Part shown: one piece after another, positions 25,372 through 39,000 of the stretch | Layout: every line of letters starts with the position of its first letter | Position numbering within the stretch: the stretch's first letter is position 1 | Origin: Lamellibrachia columna | Taxonomy: Eukaryota; Annelida; Polychaeta; Sabellida; Siboglinidae | Direction: 5' to 3' | Length of the DNA stretch: 64,000 bases | Assembly: GCA_963662155.1 (NCBI GenBank) | Contig: OY759274.1 | Span: 46,919,565-46,983,564, forward strand | Made by a program: the position numbers and the translations under genes | The notes under the pieces: model-generated | Told to the model about the DNA's origin: nothing | Database searches by the model: none | The model's input: only the letters and a program-made list of their open reading frames with translations

Positions 25372-28080
25372 ACTCGACAACGTCTATTAATGTCAACTAG
25401 TTCGTGTAGCATCTACTCGACAACGACTATTAATGTCAACTAGTTCGCCTAGCGTCTACTCAACAACGACTATTAATGTCAACTAGTTCGTGTAGCATCT
25501 ACTCGACAACGACTATTAATGTCAACTAGTTCGTGTAGCGTCTACTCGGCAACGACTATTAATGTCAACTAGTTCGTCTATCCTCTAATCGACAACTACT
25601 ATTAATATCAATTAGTTCGTCTCGCGTCTACTCGACAATGGCTATTAATGTCAACTAGTTCGTGTAGTGTCTACTCGAAAACGACTATTAATGTCAAATA
25701 GTTCGTCTAGCGTCTACTCGACAATGACTATTAATGTCAACTAGTTCGTCTAGCATCTACTCGACAACGACTATTAATGTCAACTAGTTCGTCTATCCTC
25801 TACTCGACAACTACTATTAATGTCAACTAGTTCGTCTCGTGTCTACTCGACAACGACTATTAATGTCAACTAGTTCGTCTCGCGTCCACTCGAAAACGAC
25901 TATTAATGTCAACTAGTTCGTCTAGCCTCTACTCGACAAAGACTATTAATGTCAACTAGATCGTCTAGCGTCTACTCGACAACGACTATTAATATCAACT
26001 AGTTCGTCTAGCGTCTACTCGACAACGACTATTAATGTCAACTAGTTCGTCTAGCGTCTACTCGTCAACGACTATTAATGTCAACTAGTTCGTCTCGCGT
26101 CTAATCGACAACTACTATTAATGTCAACTAGTTCGTCTAGCGTCTACTCGTCAACGACTATTAATGTCAACTAGTTCGTCTTGCGTCTACTCGACAACTA
26201 CTATTAATGTCAATTAGTTCGTCTAGCGTCTATTCGACAACGACTGTTAATGTCAACTAGTTCGTCTAGCGGCTACTCGACAATGACTGTTAATGTCAAC
26301 TAGTTCGTCTAGCGGCTACTCGATAATGACTGTTAATGTCAACTAGTTTGTCTAGCGGCTACACGAAAACGACTGTTAATGCAAACTAGTTCGTCTAGCG
26401 TCTATTCGACAACGACTATTAATGTCAACTACTTCGTCTTACGATTACTCGACAACGACTATTAATATCAACTAGTTCGTCTATCCTCTACTCGACAACT
26501 ACTATTAATGTCAACTAGTTCGTCTCGTGTCTACTCGACAACGACTATTAATGTCAACTAGTTCGTCTCGCGTCCACTCGACAACGACTATTAATGTCAA
26601 CTAGTTCGTCTAGCCTCTACTCGACAAAGACTATTAATGTCAACTAGATCATCTAGCGTCTACTCGACAACGACTATTAATATCAACTAGTTCATCTAGC
26701 GTCTACTCGACAACGACTATTAATGTCAACTAGTTCGTCTAGCGTCTACTCGTCAACGACTATTAATGTCAACTAGTTCGTCTCGCGTCTAATCGACAAC
26801 TACTATTAATGTCAACTAGTTCGTCTAGCGTCTACTCGTCAACGACAATTAATGTCAACTAGTTCGTCTTGCGTCTACTCGACAACTACTATTAATGTCA
26901 ATTAGTTCGTCTAGCGTCTATTCGACAACGACTGTTAATGTCAACTAGTTCGTCTAGCGACTACTCGACAATGACTGTTAATGTCAACTAGTTCGTCTAG
27001 CGGCTACTCGATAACGACTGTTAATGTCAACTAGTTCGTCTAGCGGCTACTCGACAATGACTGTTAATGGCAACTAGTTTGTCTAGCGGCTACACGACAA
27101 CGACTGTTAATGCAAACTAGTTCGTCTAGCGTCTATTCGACAACGACTATTAATGTCAACTACTTCGTCTTACGATTACTCGACAACGACTATTAATATC
27201 AACTAGTTTGTCTAGCGGCTACTTGTCAATGACTATTAATGTCAAATAGTTCGTCTAGCGTTTACTCGACAACGACTATTAATGTCAACTAGTTCGTCTA
27301 GCGTCTACTCGAAAACGACTATTAATGTCAACTAGTTCGTCTAGCGTCTACTCGACAACGACTATTAATGTCAACTAATTCGTCTAGCGTCTACTCGACA
27401 ACGACTATTAATGTCAACTAGTTCGTCTATCCTCTACTCGACAACTACTATTAATGTCAACTAGTTCGTCTCGCGTCTACTCGACAAAGACTATTAATGT
27501 CAACTAGTTCGTCTCGCGTCTACTCGACAACGACTATTAATGTCAACTAGTTCGTCTAGCGTCTACTCGACAATGACTATTAATATCATCTAGTTCGTGT
27601 AGCATCTACTCGACAACGATTATTAATGTCAACTAGTTCGTCTAGTGTCTACTCGACAACGACTATTAATGTCAACTATTTCGTCTAGCCTCTACTCGAC
27701 AACGACTATTAATATGAACTATTTCGTCTAGCGTCTATTCGACAACGACTATTAATGTCAACTGGTTCGTCTAGCGTTTACACGACAACGACTATTAATG
27801 TCACCTAGTTCGTCTAGCGTCTACTCGACAACGATTATTAACGTTAACTAGTTCGTCTAGCTTCTACTCGACAACGACTATTAATGTCAACTAGTTCGTC
27901 TAGCGTCTACTCGACAACGACTATTAATGTCAACTAGTTCGTCTATCCTCTACTCGAAAACTACTTTTAATGTCAACTAGTTCGTCTCGCGTCTACTCGA
28001 CAACGGCTATTAATGTCAACTAGTTCGTCTCGCGTCCACCCGACAACGACTATTAATGTCAACTAGTTCGTCTAGCGTCT
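25372..28080 (+). repeat. Type B HOR unit, 63 monomers (2,709 bp)
   Basis: Second copy of the unit at 22,233 with the same nested 17-monomer duplication (CTTACGATT at 26,438 and 27,169). Its first ACTGTT module has four monomers instead of five. Shared variants such as GATTATTAATG with TAGTGTCT near 24,520 and 27,617 tie it specifically to the copy immediately upstream. Confidence 0.91.
26318..26360 (+). repeat. Hybrid monomer from a one-monomer deletion
   Basis: It reads ACTCGATAATGACTGTT. In every other full copy of this module, a CGATAACGAC monomer precedes a separate CGACAATGAC monomer (as at 23,175-23,230). Here the left part (GATAA) comes from the first and the right part (AATGAC, then AGTTTG) from the second. 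The crossover must fall within monomer positions 7-10, which makes this a base-level footprint of an in-register exchange. Confidence 0.9.
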
Positions 28081-31000
28081 ACTCGACAACGTCTATTAAT
28101 GTCAACTAGTTCGTGTAGCATCTACTCGACAACGACTATTAATGTCAACTAGTTCGCCTAGCGTCTACTCAACAACGACTATTAATGTCAACTAGTTCGT
28201 GTAGCATCTACTCGACAACGACTATTAATGTCAACTAGTTCGTGTAGCGTCTACTCGGCAACGACTATTAATGTCAACTAGTACGTCTATCCTCTAATTG
28301 ACAACTACTATTAATATCAATTAGTTCGTCTCGCGTCTACTCGACAATGGCTACTAATGTCAACTACTTCGTCTAGCGTCTACTCGTCAACGACTATTAA
28401 TGTCAACTAATTCGTCTAGCGTCTACTCGTCAACGACTATTAATGTCAACTAGTTCGTCTAGCCTCTACTCGACAACGACTATTAATGTCTACTAGTTCG
28501 TCTAGCGTCTACTCGTCAACGGCTATTAATGTCAACTAGTTCGTCTCTCGTCTAGTCGACAACTACTATTAATGTCAACTAGTTCGTCTTACGTCTACTC
28601 GACAACTACTGTTAATGTCAACTAGTTCGTCTAGCGGCTACTTGTCAATGTCTATTAATATCATATAGTTCGTCTAGCGTTTACTCGACAACGACTATTA
28701 ATGTCAACTAGTTCGTCTAGCGTCTACTCGAAAAAGACTATTAATGTCAACTAGTTCGTCTAGCGTCTACTCGACAACGACTATTAATGTCAACTAGTTC
28801 GTCTATCCTCTACTCGACAACGACTATTAATGTCAACTAGTTCGTGTAGCATCTACTCGACAACGACTATAAATGTCAACTAGTTCGTGTAGCGTCTACT
28901 CGGCAACGACTATTAATGTCAACTAGTTCGTCTATCCTCTACTCGACAACCACTATTAATATCAATTAGTTCGACTCGCGTCTACTCGACAACGACTATT
29001 AATGTCAACTAGTTCGTGTAGTTTCTACTCGACAAAGACTATTAATGTCAAATAGTACGTCTAGCGTCTACTCGACAACGACTATTAATGTCAACTAGTT
29101 CGTCTAGCATCTACTCGACAACGACTATTAATGTCAACTATTTCGTCTAGCATCTACTCGACAACGACTATTAATGTCAACTATTTCGTCTATCATCTAC
29201 TCGACAACTACTATTAATGTCAACTAGTTCGTCTCGTATCTACTCGACAACGACTATTAATGTCAACTAGTTCGTCTTGCGTCCACTCGACAACGACTAT
29301 TAATGTCAACTAGTTCGTCTAGCCTCTACTCGACAAAGAATATTAATGTCAACTAGATCGTCTAGCGTCCACTCGACAACGATTATTAATATCAACTAGT
29401 TCGTCCAGCGTCTACTCGACAACGACTATTAATATCAACTAGTTCGTCTAGCGTCTACTCGACAACGACTATTAATGTCAACTAGTTCGTCTAGCGTCTA
29501 TTCGTCAACGACTATTAATGTCAACTAGTTCGTCTCGCGTCTAGTCGACAACTACTATTAATGTCAACTAGTTCGTCTAGCGTCTACTCGTCAACGACTA
29601 TTAATGTCAACTAGTTCGTCTTGCGTCTACTCGACAACTACTATTAATGTCAATTAGTTCGTCTAGCGTCTATTCGACAACGACTGTTAATGTCAACTAG
29701 TTCGTCTAGCGGCTAATCGACAATGACTGTTAATGTCAAATAGTTCGTCTAGCGGCTACTCGATAACGACTGTTAATGTCAACTAGTTCGTCTAGCGGCT
29801 ACTCGACAATGACTGTTAATGTCAACTAGTTTGTCTAGCGGCTACACGAAAACGACTGTTAATGCAAACTAGTTCGTCTAGCGTCTATTCGACAACGACT
29901 ATTAATGTCAACTACTTCGTCTAACGACTACTCGACAACGACTATTAATATCAACTAGTTTGTCTAGCGGCTACTTGTCAATGACTATTAATGTCAACTA
30001 GTTCGTCTAGAGTTTACTCGACAACGACTATTAATGTCAACTAGTTCGTCTAGCGTCTACTCGACAACGACTATTAATGTCGACTAATTCGTCTAGCGTC
30101 TACTCGACAACGACTATTAATATCAACTAGTTCGTCCAGCGTCTACTCGACAACTAGTATTAATGTCAACTAGTTCGTCTAGAATCTACTCGTCAACGAC
30201 TATTAATGTCAACTATTTCGTCTAGCCTCTACTCGACAACGACTATTAATATGAACTAGTTCGTCTAGCGTCTATTCGACAACGACTATTAACGTCAACT
30301 AGTTCGTCTAGCGGCTACTTGTCAATGACTATTAATGTCAACTGGTTCATCTAGCGTTTACACGACAACGACTATTAATGTCACCTAGTTCGTCTAGCGT
30401 CTACTCGACAACGATTATTAACGTCAACTAGTTCGTCTAGCGTCTACTCGACAACGACTATTAATGTCAACTAGTTCGTCTAGCGTCTACTCGACAACGA
30501 CTATTAATGTCAACTAGTTCGTCTATCCTCTACTCGACAACTACTATTAATGTCAACTAGTTCGTCTCACGTCTACTCGACAACGGCTATTAATGTCAAC
30601 TAGTTCGTGTAGTGTCTACTCGACAACGACTATTAATGTCAAATAGTTCGTCTTGCTTCTACTCGACAACGACTATTAATGTCAACTAGTTCGTCAAGCA
30701 TCTACTCGACAACGACTATTAATGTCAACTAGTTCATCTAGCATCTACTCGAAAAGGACTATTAATGTCAACTAGTTCGTCTAGCGTCTACTCAACAACG
30801 ACTATTAATATCAACTAGTTCGTCCAGCGTCTACTCGACAACTAGTGTTAATGTCAACTAGTTCGTCTAGAGTCTTCTCGTCAACGACTATTAATGTCAA
30901 CTATTTCGTTTAGCCTCTACTCGACAACGACTATTAATATGAACTAGTTCGTCTAGCGTCTATTCGACAACGACTATTAATGTCAACTAGTTCGTCTAGC

Positions 31001-33756
31001 GGCTACTTGTCAATAACTATTAATGTCAACTGGTTCGTCTAGCCTTTACACGACAACGACTATTAATGTCACCTTGTTCGTCTAGCGTCTACTCGACAAC
31101 GACTATTAATGTCAACTAGTTCGTCTAGCGTCTACTCGACATCGACTATTAATGTCAACTAGTTCGTCTATCCTCTACTCGAAAACTACTATTAATATCA
31201 ACTAGTTCGTCTCGCGTCTACTCGACAACGGCTATTAATGTCAAATAGTTCGTCTCGCGTCCACTCGACAACGACTATTAATGTCAACTAGTTCGTCTAT
31301 CCTCTACTCGACAACTACTATTAATATCAACTAGTTCGTCTCGCGTCTACTCGACAACGGCTATTAATGTCAACTAGTTCGTCTCGCGTCCACTCGACAA
31401 CGACTATTAATGTCAACTAGTTCGTCTAGCGTCTACTCGACAACGACTATTAATGTCAACTAGTTCGTCTAGCATCTACTCGACAACGACTATTAATGTC
31501 AACTAGTTCGTCTAGCGTCTACTCGACAACGACTATTAATGTCAACTAGTTCGTGTAGCATCTACTCGACAACGACTATTAATGTCAACTAGTTCGTCTA
31601 GCGTCTACTCAACAACGACTATTAATGTCAACTAGATCGTCTAGTGTCTACTCGACAACTAGTATTAATGTCAACTAGTTCGTCTAGAGTCTACTCGTCA
31701 ACGAATGTTAATGTCATCTAGTTCCTCTAGCGTCTACTCGACAACGACTATTAATATCAACTAGTTCGTCTATCCTCTACTCGACAACTACTATTAATGT
31801 CAACTAGTTCGTCTCGCTTCTACTCGACAATGACTATTAATGTCAACTAGTTCGTGTAGTGTCTACTCGACAACGACTATTAATGTCAAATAGTTCCTCT
31901 AGCGTCTACTCGACAACGACTATTAATGTCAACTAGTTCCTCTAGCATCTACTCGACAACGACTATTAATATCAACTAGTTCGTCTAGCATCTACTCGAC
32001 AACGACTATTAATGTCAACTAGTTCGTCTAGCATCTACTCGACAACGACTATTAATGTCAACTAGTTCGTGTAGCATCTATTCGACAACGACTATTAATG
32101 TCAACTAGTTCGTCTAGCGTCTACTCAACAACGACTATTAATGTCAACTTGTTCTTCTAGCATCTACTCGACAACGACTATTAATGTCAACTAGTTCGTC
32201 TATCCTCTACTCGACAACTACTATTAATGTCAACTAGTTCGTCTCGTGTCTACTCGACAACGACTATTAATGTCAACTAGTTCGTCTCGCGTCCACTCGA
32301 CAACGACTATTAATGTCAACTAGTTCGTCTAGCCTCTACTCGACAAAGACTATTAATGTCAACTAGATCGTCTAGCGTCTACTAGACAACGACTATTAAT
32401 ATCAACTAGTTCGTCTAGCGTCTACTCTTCAACGAATATTAATATCAACTTGTTCGTCTCGCGTCTAGTCGACAACTACTATTAATGTAAACTAGTTCGT
32501 CTAGCGTCTACTCCTCAACTACTATTAATGTAAACTAGTTCGTCTTGCGTCTACTCGACAACTACTTTTAATGTCAATTAGTTCGTCTAGCGTCTATTCG
32601 ACAACGACTATTAATGTCAACTAGTTCGTCTAGCGTCTACTCGACAACGACTATTAATGTAAACTAGTTCGTCTAGCGTCTACTCGACAACGACTATTAA
32701 TGTGAACTAATTCGTCTAGCGTCTACTCGACAACGACTATTAATGTCAACTAGTTCGTCTATCCTCTACTCGACAACTACTATTAATGTCAACTAGTTCG
32801 TCTCGCGTCTACTCGACAAAGACTATTAATTTCAACTAGTTCGTCTCGCGTCCACTCGACAACGACTATTAATGTCAACTAGTTCGTCTAGCGTCTACTC
32901 GACAATGACTAGTAATATCATCTAGTTCGTGTAGCATCTACTCGACAACGACTATTAATGTCAACTAGTTCGTCTAGCGTCTACTCAACAACGACTATTA
33001 ATGTCAACTAGTTCGTCCAGCATCTACTCGACAACTAGTATTAATGTCAACTAGTTCGTCTAGAGTCTACTCGTCAACGACTATTAATGTCATCTATTTC
33101 GTCTAGCCTCTACTCGACAAAGACTATTAATATGAACTAGTTACTCTAGCGTCTATTCGACAACGACTATTAATGTCAACTAGTTCGTCTAGCGGCTACT
33201 TGTCAATGACTATTAATGTCAACTGGTTCGTCTAGCGTTTACACGACAACGACTATTAATGTCACCTAGTTCGTCTAGTGTCTACTCGACAACGATTATT
33301 AACGTCAACTAGTTCGTCTAGCGTCTACTCGACAAAGACTATTAATGTCATCTAGTTCGTATAGTGTCTACTCGACAACTAGTATTAATGTCAACTAGTT
33401 CGTCTAGAGTCTACTCGTCAACGACTGTTAATGTCAACTAGTTCGTCTAGCGTCTACTCGACAACGACTATTAATATCAACTAGTTCGTCTAGCGTCTAC
33501 TCGACAACGACTATTAATGTCGACTAGTTCGTCTAGCGTCTACTCGTCAACGACCATTAATGTCAACTAGTTCGTCTAGCGTCTACTCGTCAACGACTAT
33601 TAATGTCAACTAATTCGTCTAGCGTCTACTCGTCAACGACTATTAATGTCAACTAGTTCGTCTAGCCTCTACTCGACAACGACTATTAATGTCATCTAGT
33701 TCGTCTAGCGTCTACTCGACAACGATTATTAATATCAACTAGTTCGTCTAGCGTCT

Positions 33757-33799
33757 ACTCGACAACGACTATTAATATCAACTAGTTTGTCTAGCGGCT
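33757..33799 (+). repeat. Junction monomer of the 11-monomer deletion
   Basis: The monomer begins like its counterpart at 17,373 and ends with ATATCAACTAGTTTG like the one at 17,846. The loss of 473 bp (including an ACTGTT module) left the register intact. Confidence 0.85.
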
Positions 33800-34487
33800 A
33801 CTTGTCAATGACTATTAATGTCAACTAGTTCGTCTAGCGTTTACTCGACAACGACTATTAATGTCAACTAGTTCGTCTAGCGTCTACTCGACAACGACTA
33901 TTAATGTCAACTAGTTCGTCTAGCGTCTACTCGACAACGACTATTAATGTCAACTAATTCGTCTAGCGTCTACTCGACAACGACTATTAATGTCAACTAG
34001 TTCGTCTATCCTCTACTCGACAACTGCTATTAATGTCAACTAGTTCGTCTCGCGTCTACTCGACAAAGACTATTAATGTCAACTAGTTCGTCTCGCGTCC
34101 ACTCGACAACTAGTATTAATGTCAACTAGTTCGTCTAGAGTCTACTCGTCAACGACTGTTAATGTCAACTAGTTCGTCTAGCGTCTAATCGACAACGACT
34201 ATTAATATCTACTAGTTCGTCTAGCGTCTTCTCGACAACGACTATTAATGTCAACTAGTTCGTCTAGCGTCTACTCGTCAACGACCATTAATGTCAACTA
34301 GTTCGTCTAGCGTCTTCTCGTCAACGACTATTAATGTCAACTAATTCGTCTAGCGTCTACTCGTCAACGACTATTAATGTCAACTAGTTCGTCTAGCCTC
34401 TACTCGACAACGACTATTAATGTCATCTAGTTCGTCTAGCGTCTACTCGACAACGATTATTAATATCAACTAGTTCGTCTAGCGTCT

Positions 34488-34532
34488 ACTCGACAACGAC
34501 ACTATTAATGTCAACTAGTTCGTCTCTCGTCT
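34488..34532 (+). repeat. 45-bp monomer with a 2-bp insertion (second copy)
   Basis: The same extra AC as at 18,577, followed by the same CTCTCGTCTAGTCG, CTTGCG, AGTACGTCTAACGG series of monomers. The distance of 15,911 bp between insertions is 370 monomers plus the net +1 from the two indels that lie between them. Confidence 0.95.
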
Positions 34533-36080
34533 AGTCGACAACTACTATTAATGTCAACTAGTTCGTCTTGCGTCTACTCGACAACTACTGTTAATGTCAA
34601 CTAGTACGTCTAACGGCTACTTGTCAATGACTATTAATATCAACTAGTTCGTCTAGCGTTTACTCGACAACGACTATTAATGTCAACTAGTTCGTCTAGC
34701 GTCTACTCGACAAAGACTATTAATGTCAACTAGTTCGTCTAGCGTCTACTCGACAACGACTATTAATGTCAACTAGTTCGTCTATCCTCTACTCGACAAC
34801 TACTATTAATGTTAACTAATTCGTCTCGCGTCCACTCGACAACGACTATTAATGTCAACTAGTTCGTCTAGCGTCTACTCGACAACGACTACTAATGTCA
34901 ACTAGTTCGTGTAGCATCTACTCGACAACGACTATTAATGTCAACTAGTTCGTCTAGCGTCTACTCAACAACGACTATTAATGTCAACTAGTTCGTATAG
35001 TGTCTACGCGAAAATTAGTATTAATGTCAACTAGTTCGTCTAGAGTCTACTCGTCAACGACTGTTAATGTCAACTAGTTAGTCTAGCGTCTACTCGACAA
35101 AGACTATTAATATCAACTAGTTCGTCTAGCGTCTACTCGACAACGACTATTAATGTCAACTAGTTCGTCTAGCGTCTACTCGTCAACGACCATTAATGTC
35201 AACTAGTTCGTCTAGCGTCTACTCGTCAACGACTATTAATGTCAACTAATTCGTCTAGCGTCTACTCGTCAACGATTATTAATGTCAACTAGTTCGTCTA
35301 GCCTCTACTCGACAACGCCTATTAATGTCATCTAGTTCGTCTAGCGTCTACTCGACAACGATTATTAATATCAACTAGTTCGTCTAGCGTCTACTCGACA
35401 ACGACTATTAATGTCAACTAGTTCGTCTCTCGTCTAGTCGACAACTACTATTAATGTCAACTAGTTCGTCTTGCGTCTACTCGACAACTACTGTTAATGT
35501 CAACTAGTTCGTGTAAAGGCTACTTGTCAATGACTATTAATATCAACTAGTTCGTCTAGCGTTTACTCGACAACGACTATTAATGTCAACTAGTTCGTCT
35601 AGCGTCTACTCGTCAACGACTATTAATGTCAACTATTTCGTCTAGCCTCTACTCGACAACGACTATTAATATGAACTAGTTCGTCTAGCGTCTATTCGAC
35701 AACGACTATTAATGTCAACTAGTTCGTCTAGCGGCTACTTGTCAATGACTATTAATGTCAACTGGTTCGTCTAGCGTTTACACGACAACGACTATTAATG
35801 TCACCTAGTTCGTCTAGCGTCTACTCGACAACGATTATTAACGTCAACTAGTTCGTCTAGCTTCTACTCGACAACGACTATTAATGTCAACTAGTTCGTC
35901 TAGCGTCTACTCGACAACGACTATTAATGTCAATTAGTTCGTCAATCCTCTACTCGACAACTACTTTTAATGTCAACTAGTTCGTCTCGCGTCTACCCGA
36001 CAACGGCTATTAATGTCAACTAGTTCGTCTCGCGTCCACTCGACAACGACTATTAAGGTCAACTAGTTCGTCTAGCGTCT

Positions 36081-39000
36081 ACTCGACAACGTCTATTAAT
36101 GTCAACTAGTTCGTGTAGCATCTACTCGACAACGACTATTAATGTAAACTAGTTCGCCTAGCGTCTACTCAACAACGACTATTAATGTCAACTAGTTCGT
36201 GTAGCATCTACTCGACAACGACTATTAATGTCAACTAGTTCGTGTAGCGTCTACTCGGCAACGACTATTAATTTCAACTAGTTCGTCTATCCTCTACTCG
36301 ACAACTACTATTAATATCAATTAGTTCGTCTCGCGTCTACTCGACAATGGCTATTAATGTCAACTAGTTCGTGTAGTGTCTACTCGACAACGACTATTAA
36401 TGTCAAATAGTTCGTCTAGCGTCTACTCGACAACGACTATTAATGTCAACTAGTTCGTCTAGCATCTACTGGACAACGACTATTAATGTCAATTAGTTCG
36501 TCTATCCTCTACTCGACAACTACTATTAATGTCAACTAGTTCGTCTCATGTCTACTCGACAACGACTATTAATGTCAACTAGTTCGTCTTGCGTCCACTC
36601 GAAAACGACTATTAATGTCAACTAGTTCGTCTAGCCTCTACTCGACAAAGAATATTAATGTCAACTAGATCGTCTAGCGTCCACTCGACAACGATTATTA
36701 ATATCAACTAGTTCGTCCAGCGTCTACTCGACAACGACTATTAATATCAACTAGTTCGTCTAGCGTCTACTCGACAACGACTATTAATGTCAACTAGTTC
36801 GTCTAGCGTCTATTCGTCAACGACTATTAATGTCAACTAGTTCGTCTCGCGTCTAGTCGACAACTACTATTAATGTCAACTAGTTCGTCTAGCGTCTACT
36901 CGTCAACGACTATTAATGTCAACTAGTTCGTCTTGCGTCTACTCGACAACTACTATTAATGTCAATTAGTTCGTCTAGCGTCTATTCGACAACGACTGTT
37001 AATGTCAACTAGTTCGTCTAGCGGCTAATCGAAAATGACTGTTAATGTCAACTAGTTCGTCTAGCGGCTACTCGATAACGACTGTTAATGTCAACTAGTT
37101 CGTCTAGCGGCTACTCGACAATGACTGTTAATGTCAACTAGTTTGTCTAGCGGCTACACGAAAACGACTGTTAATGCAAACTAGTTCGTCTAGCGTCTAT
37201 TCGACAACGACTATTAATGTCAACTACTTCGTCTAACGACTACTCGACAACGACTATTAATATCAACTAGTTTGTCTAGCGGCTACTTGTCAATGACTAT
37301 TAATGTCAACTAGTTCGTCTAGAGTTTACTCGACAACGACTATTAATGTCAACTAGTTCGTCTAGCGTCTACTCGACAACGACTATTAATGTCGACTAAT
37401 TCGTCTAGCGTCTACTCGACAACGACTATTAATATCAACTAGTTCGTCCAGCGTCTACTCGACAACTAGTATTAATGTCAACTAGTTCGTCTAGAATCTA
37501 CTCGTCAACGACTATTAATGTCAACTATTTCGTCTAGCCTCTACTCGACAACGACTATTAATATGAACTAGTTCGTCTAGCGTCTATTCGACAACGACTA
37601 TTAACGTCAACTTGTTCGTCTAGCGGCTACTTGTCAATGACTATTAATGTCAACTGGTTCATCTAGCGTTTACACGACAACGACTATTAATGTCACCTAG
37701 TTCGTCTAGCGTCTACTCGACAACGATTATTAACGTCAACTAGTTCGTCTAGCGTCTACTCGACAACGACTATTAATGTCAACTAGTTCGTCTAGCGTCT
37801 ACTCGACAACGACTATTAATGTCAACTAGTTCGTCTATCCTCTACTCGACAACTACTATTAATGTCAACTAGTTCGTCTCGCGTCTACTCGACAACGGCT
37901 ATTAATGTCAACTAGTTCGTGTAGTGTCTACTCGACAACGACTATTAATGTCAAATAGTTCGTCTTGCTTCTACTCGACAACGACTATTAATGTCAACTA
38001 GTTCGTCAAGCATCTACTCGACAACGACTATTAATGTCAACTAGTTCATCTAGCATCTACTCGAAAAGGACTATTAATGTCAACTAGTTCGTCTAGCGTC
38101 TACTCAACAACGACTATTAATATCAACTAGTTCGTCCAGCGTCTACTCGACAACTAGTGTTAATGTCAACTAGTTCGTCTAGAATCTACTCGTCAACGAC
38201 TATTAATGTCAACTATTTCGTCTAGCCTCTACTCGACAACGACTATTAATATGAACTAGTTCGTCTAGCGTCTATTCGACAACGACTATTAATGTCAACT
38301 AGTTCGTCTAGCGGCTACTTGTCAATGACTATTAATGTCAACTGGTTCATCTAGCGTTTACACGACAACGACTATTAATGTCACCTAGTTCGTCTAGCGT
38401 CTACTCGACAACGATTATTAACGTCAACTAGTTCGTCTAGCGTCTACTCGACAATGACTATTAATGTCAACTAGTTCGTCTAGCGTCTACTCGACAACGA
38501 CTATTAATGTCAACTAGTTCGTCTATCCTCTACTCGACAACTACTATTAATGTCAACTAGTTCGTCTCGCGTCTACTCGACAACGGCTATTAATGTCAAC
38601 TAGTTCGTGTAGTGTCTACTCGACAACGACTATTAATGTCAAATAGTTCGTCTAGCTTCTACTCGACAACGACTATTAATGTCAACTAGTTCTTCAAGCA
38701 TCTACTCGACAACGACTATTAATGTCAACTAGTTCATCTAGCATCTACTCGAAAACGACTATTAATGTCAACTAGTTCGTCTATCCTCTACTCGACAACT
38801 ACTATTAATGTCAACTAGTTCGTCTCGTGTCTACTCGACAACGACTATTAATGTCAACTAGTTCGTCTCGCGTCCACTCGACAACGACTATTAATGTCAA
38901 CTAGTTCGTCTAGTCTCTACTCGACAAAGACTATTAATGTCAACTAGATCGTCTAGCGTCTACTCGACAACGACTATTAATATCAACTAGTTCGTCTAGC

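Larger units (their letters stand above)
22233..28467 (+). repeat. 73-monomer tandem duplication (3,139 bp + 3,096 bp)
   Basis: Copy 1 is 22,233-25,371 and copy 2 is 25,372-28,467. Head monomers are 3,139 bp (73 monomers) apart, and later landmarks are 3,096 bp apart (TTAATGGC 23,968 and 27,064) because copy 2 lost one monomer at 26,318. Each copy holds a type B unit plus nine type A monomers. The related block at 40,381-43,519 has a single copy, so the offset to it changes from 18,148 to 15,052 across this duplication. Confidence 0.92.
28081..36080 (+). repeat. Long composite unit, 186 monomers; second copy of the 9-kb block
   Basis: It is co-linear with 11,697-20,168 and carries the same private landmarks, including the 2-bp insertion at 34,488. 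It is 11 monomers shorter because of the junction at 33,757. Observed single-base differences from copy 1 include TAATTGAC (28,297) for TAATCGAC, ATCATATAG (28,661) for ATCATCTAG, and several C to A changes. Homology continues to about 36,587. The left 387 bases also belong to the 73-monomer tandem duplication. Confidence 0.92.
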
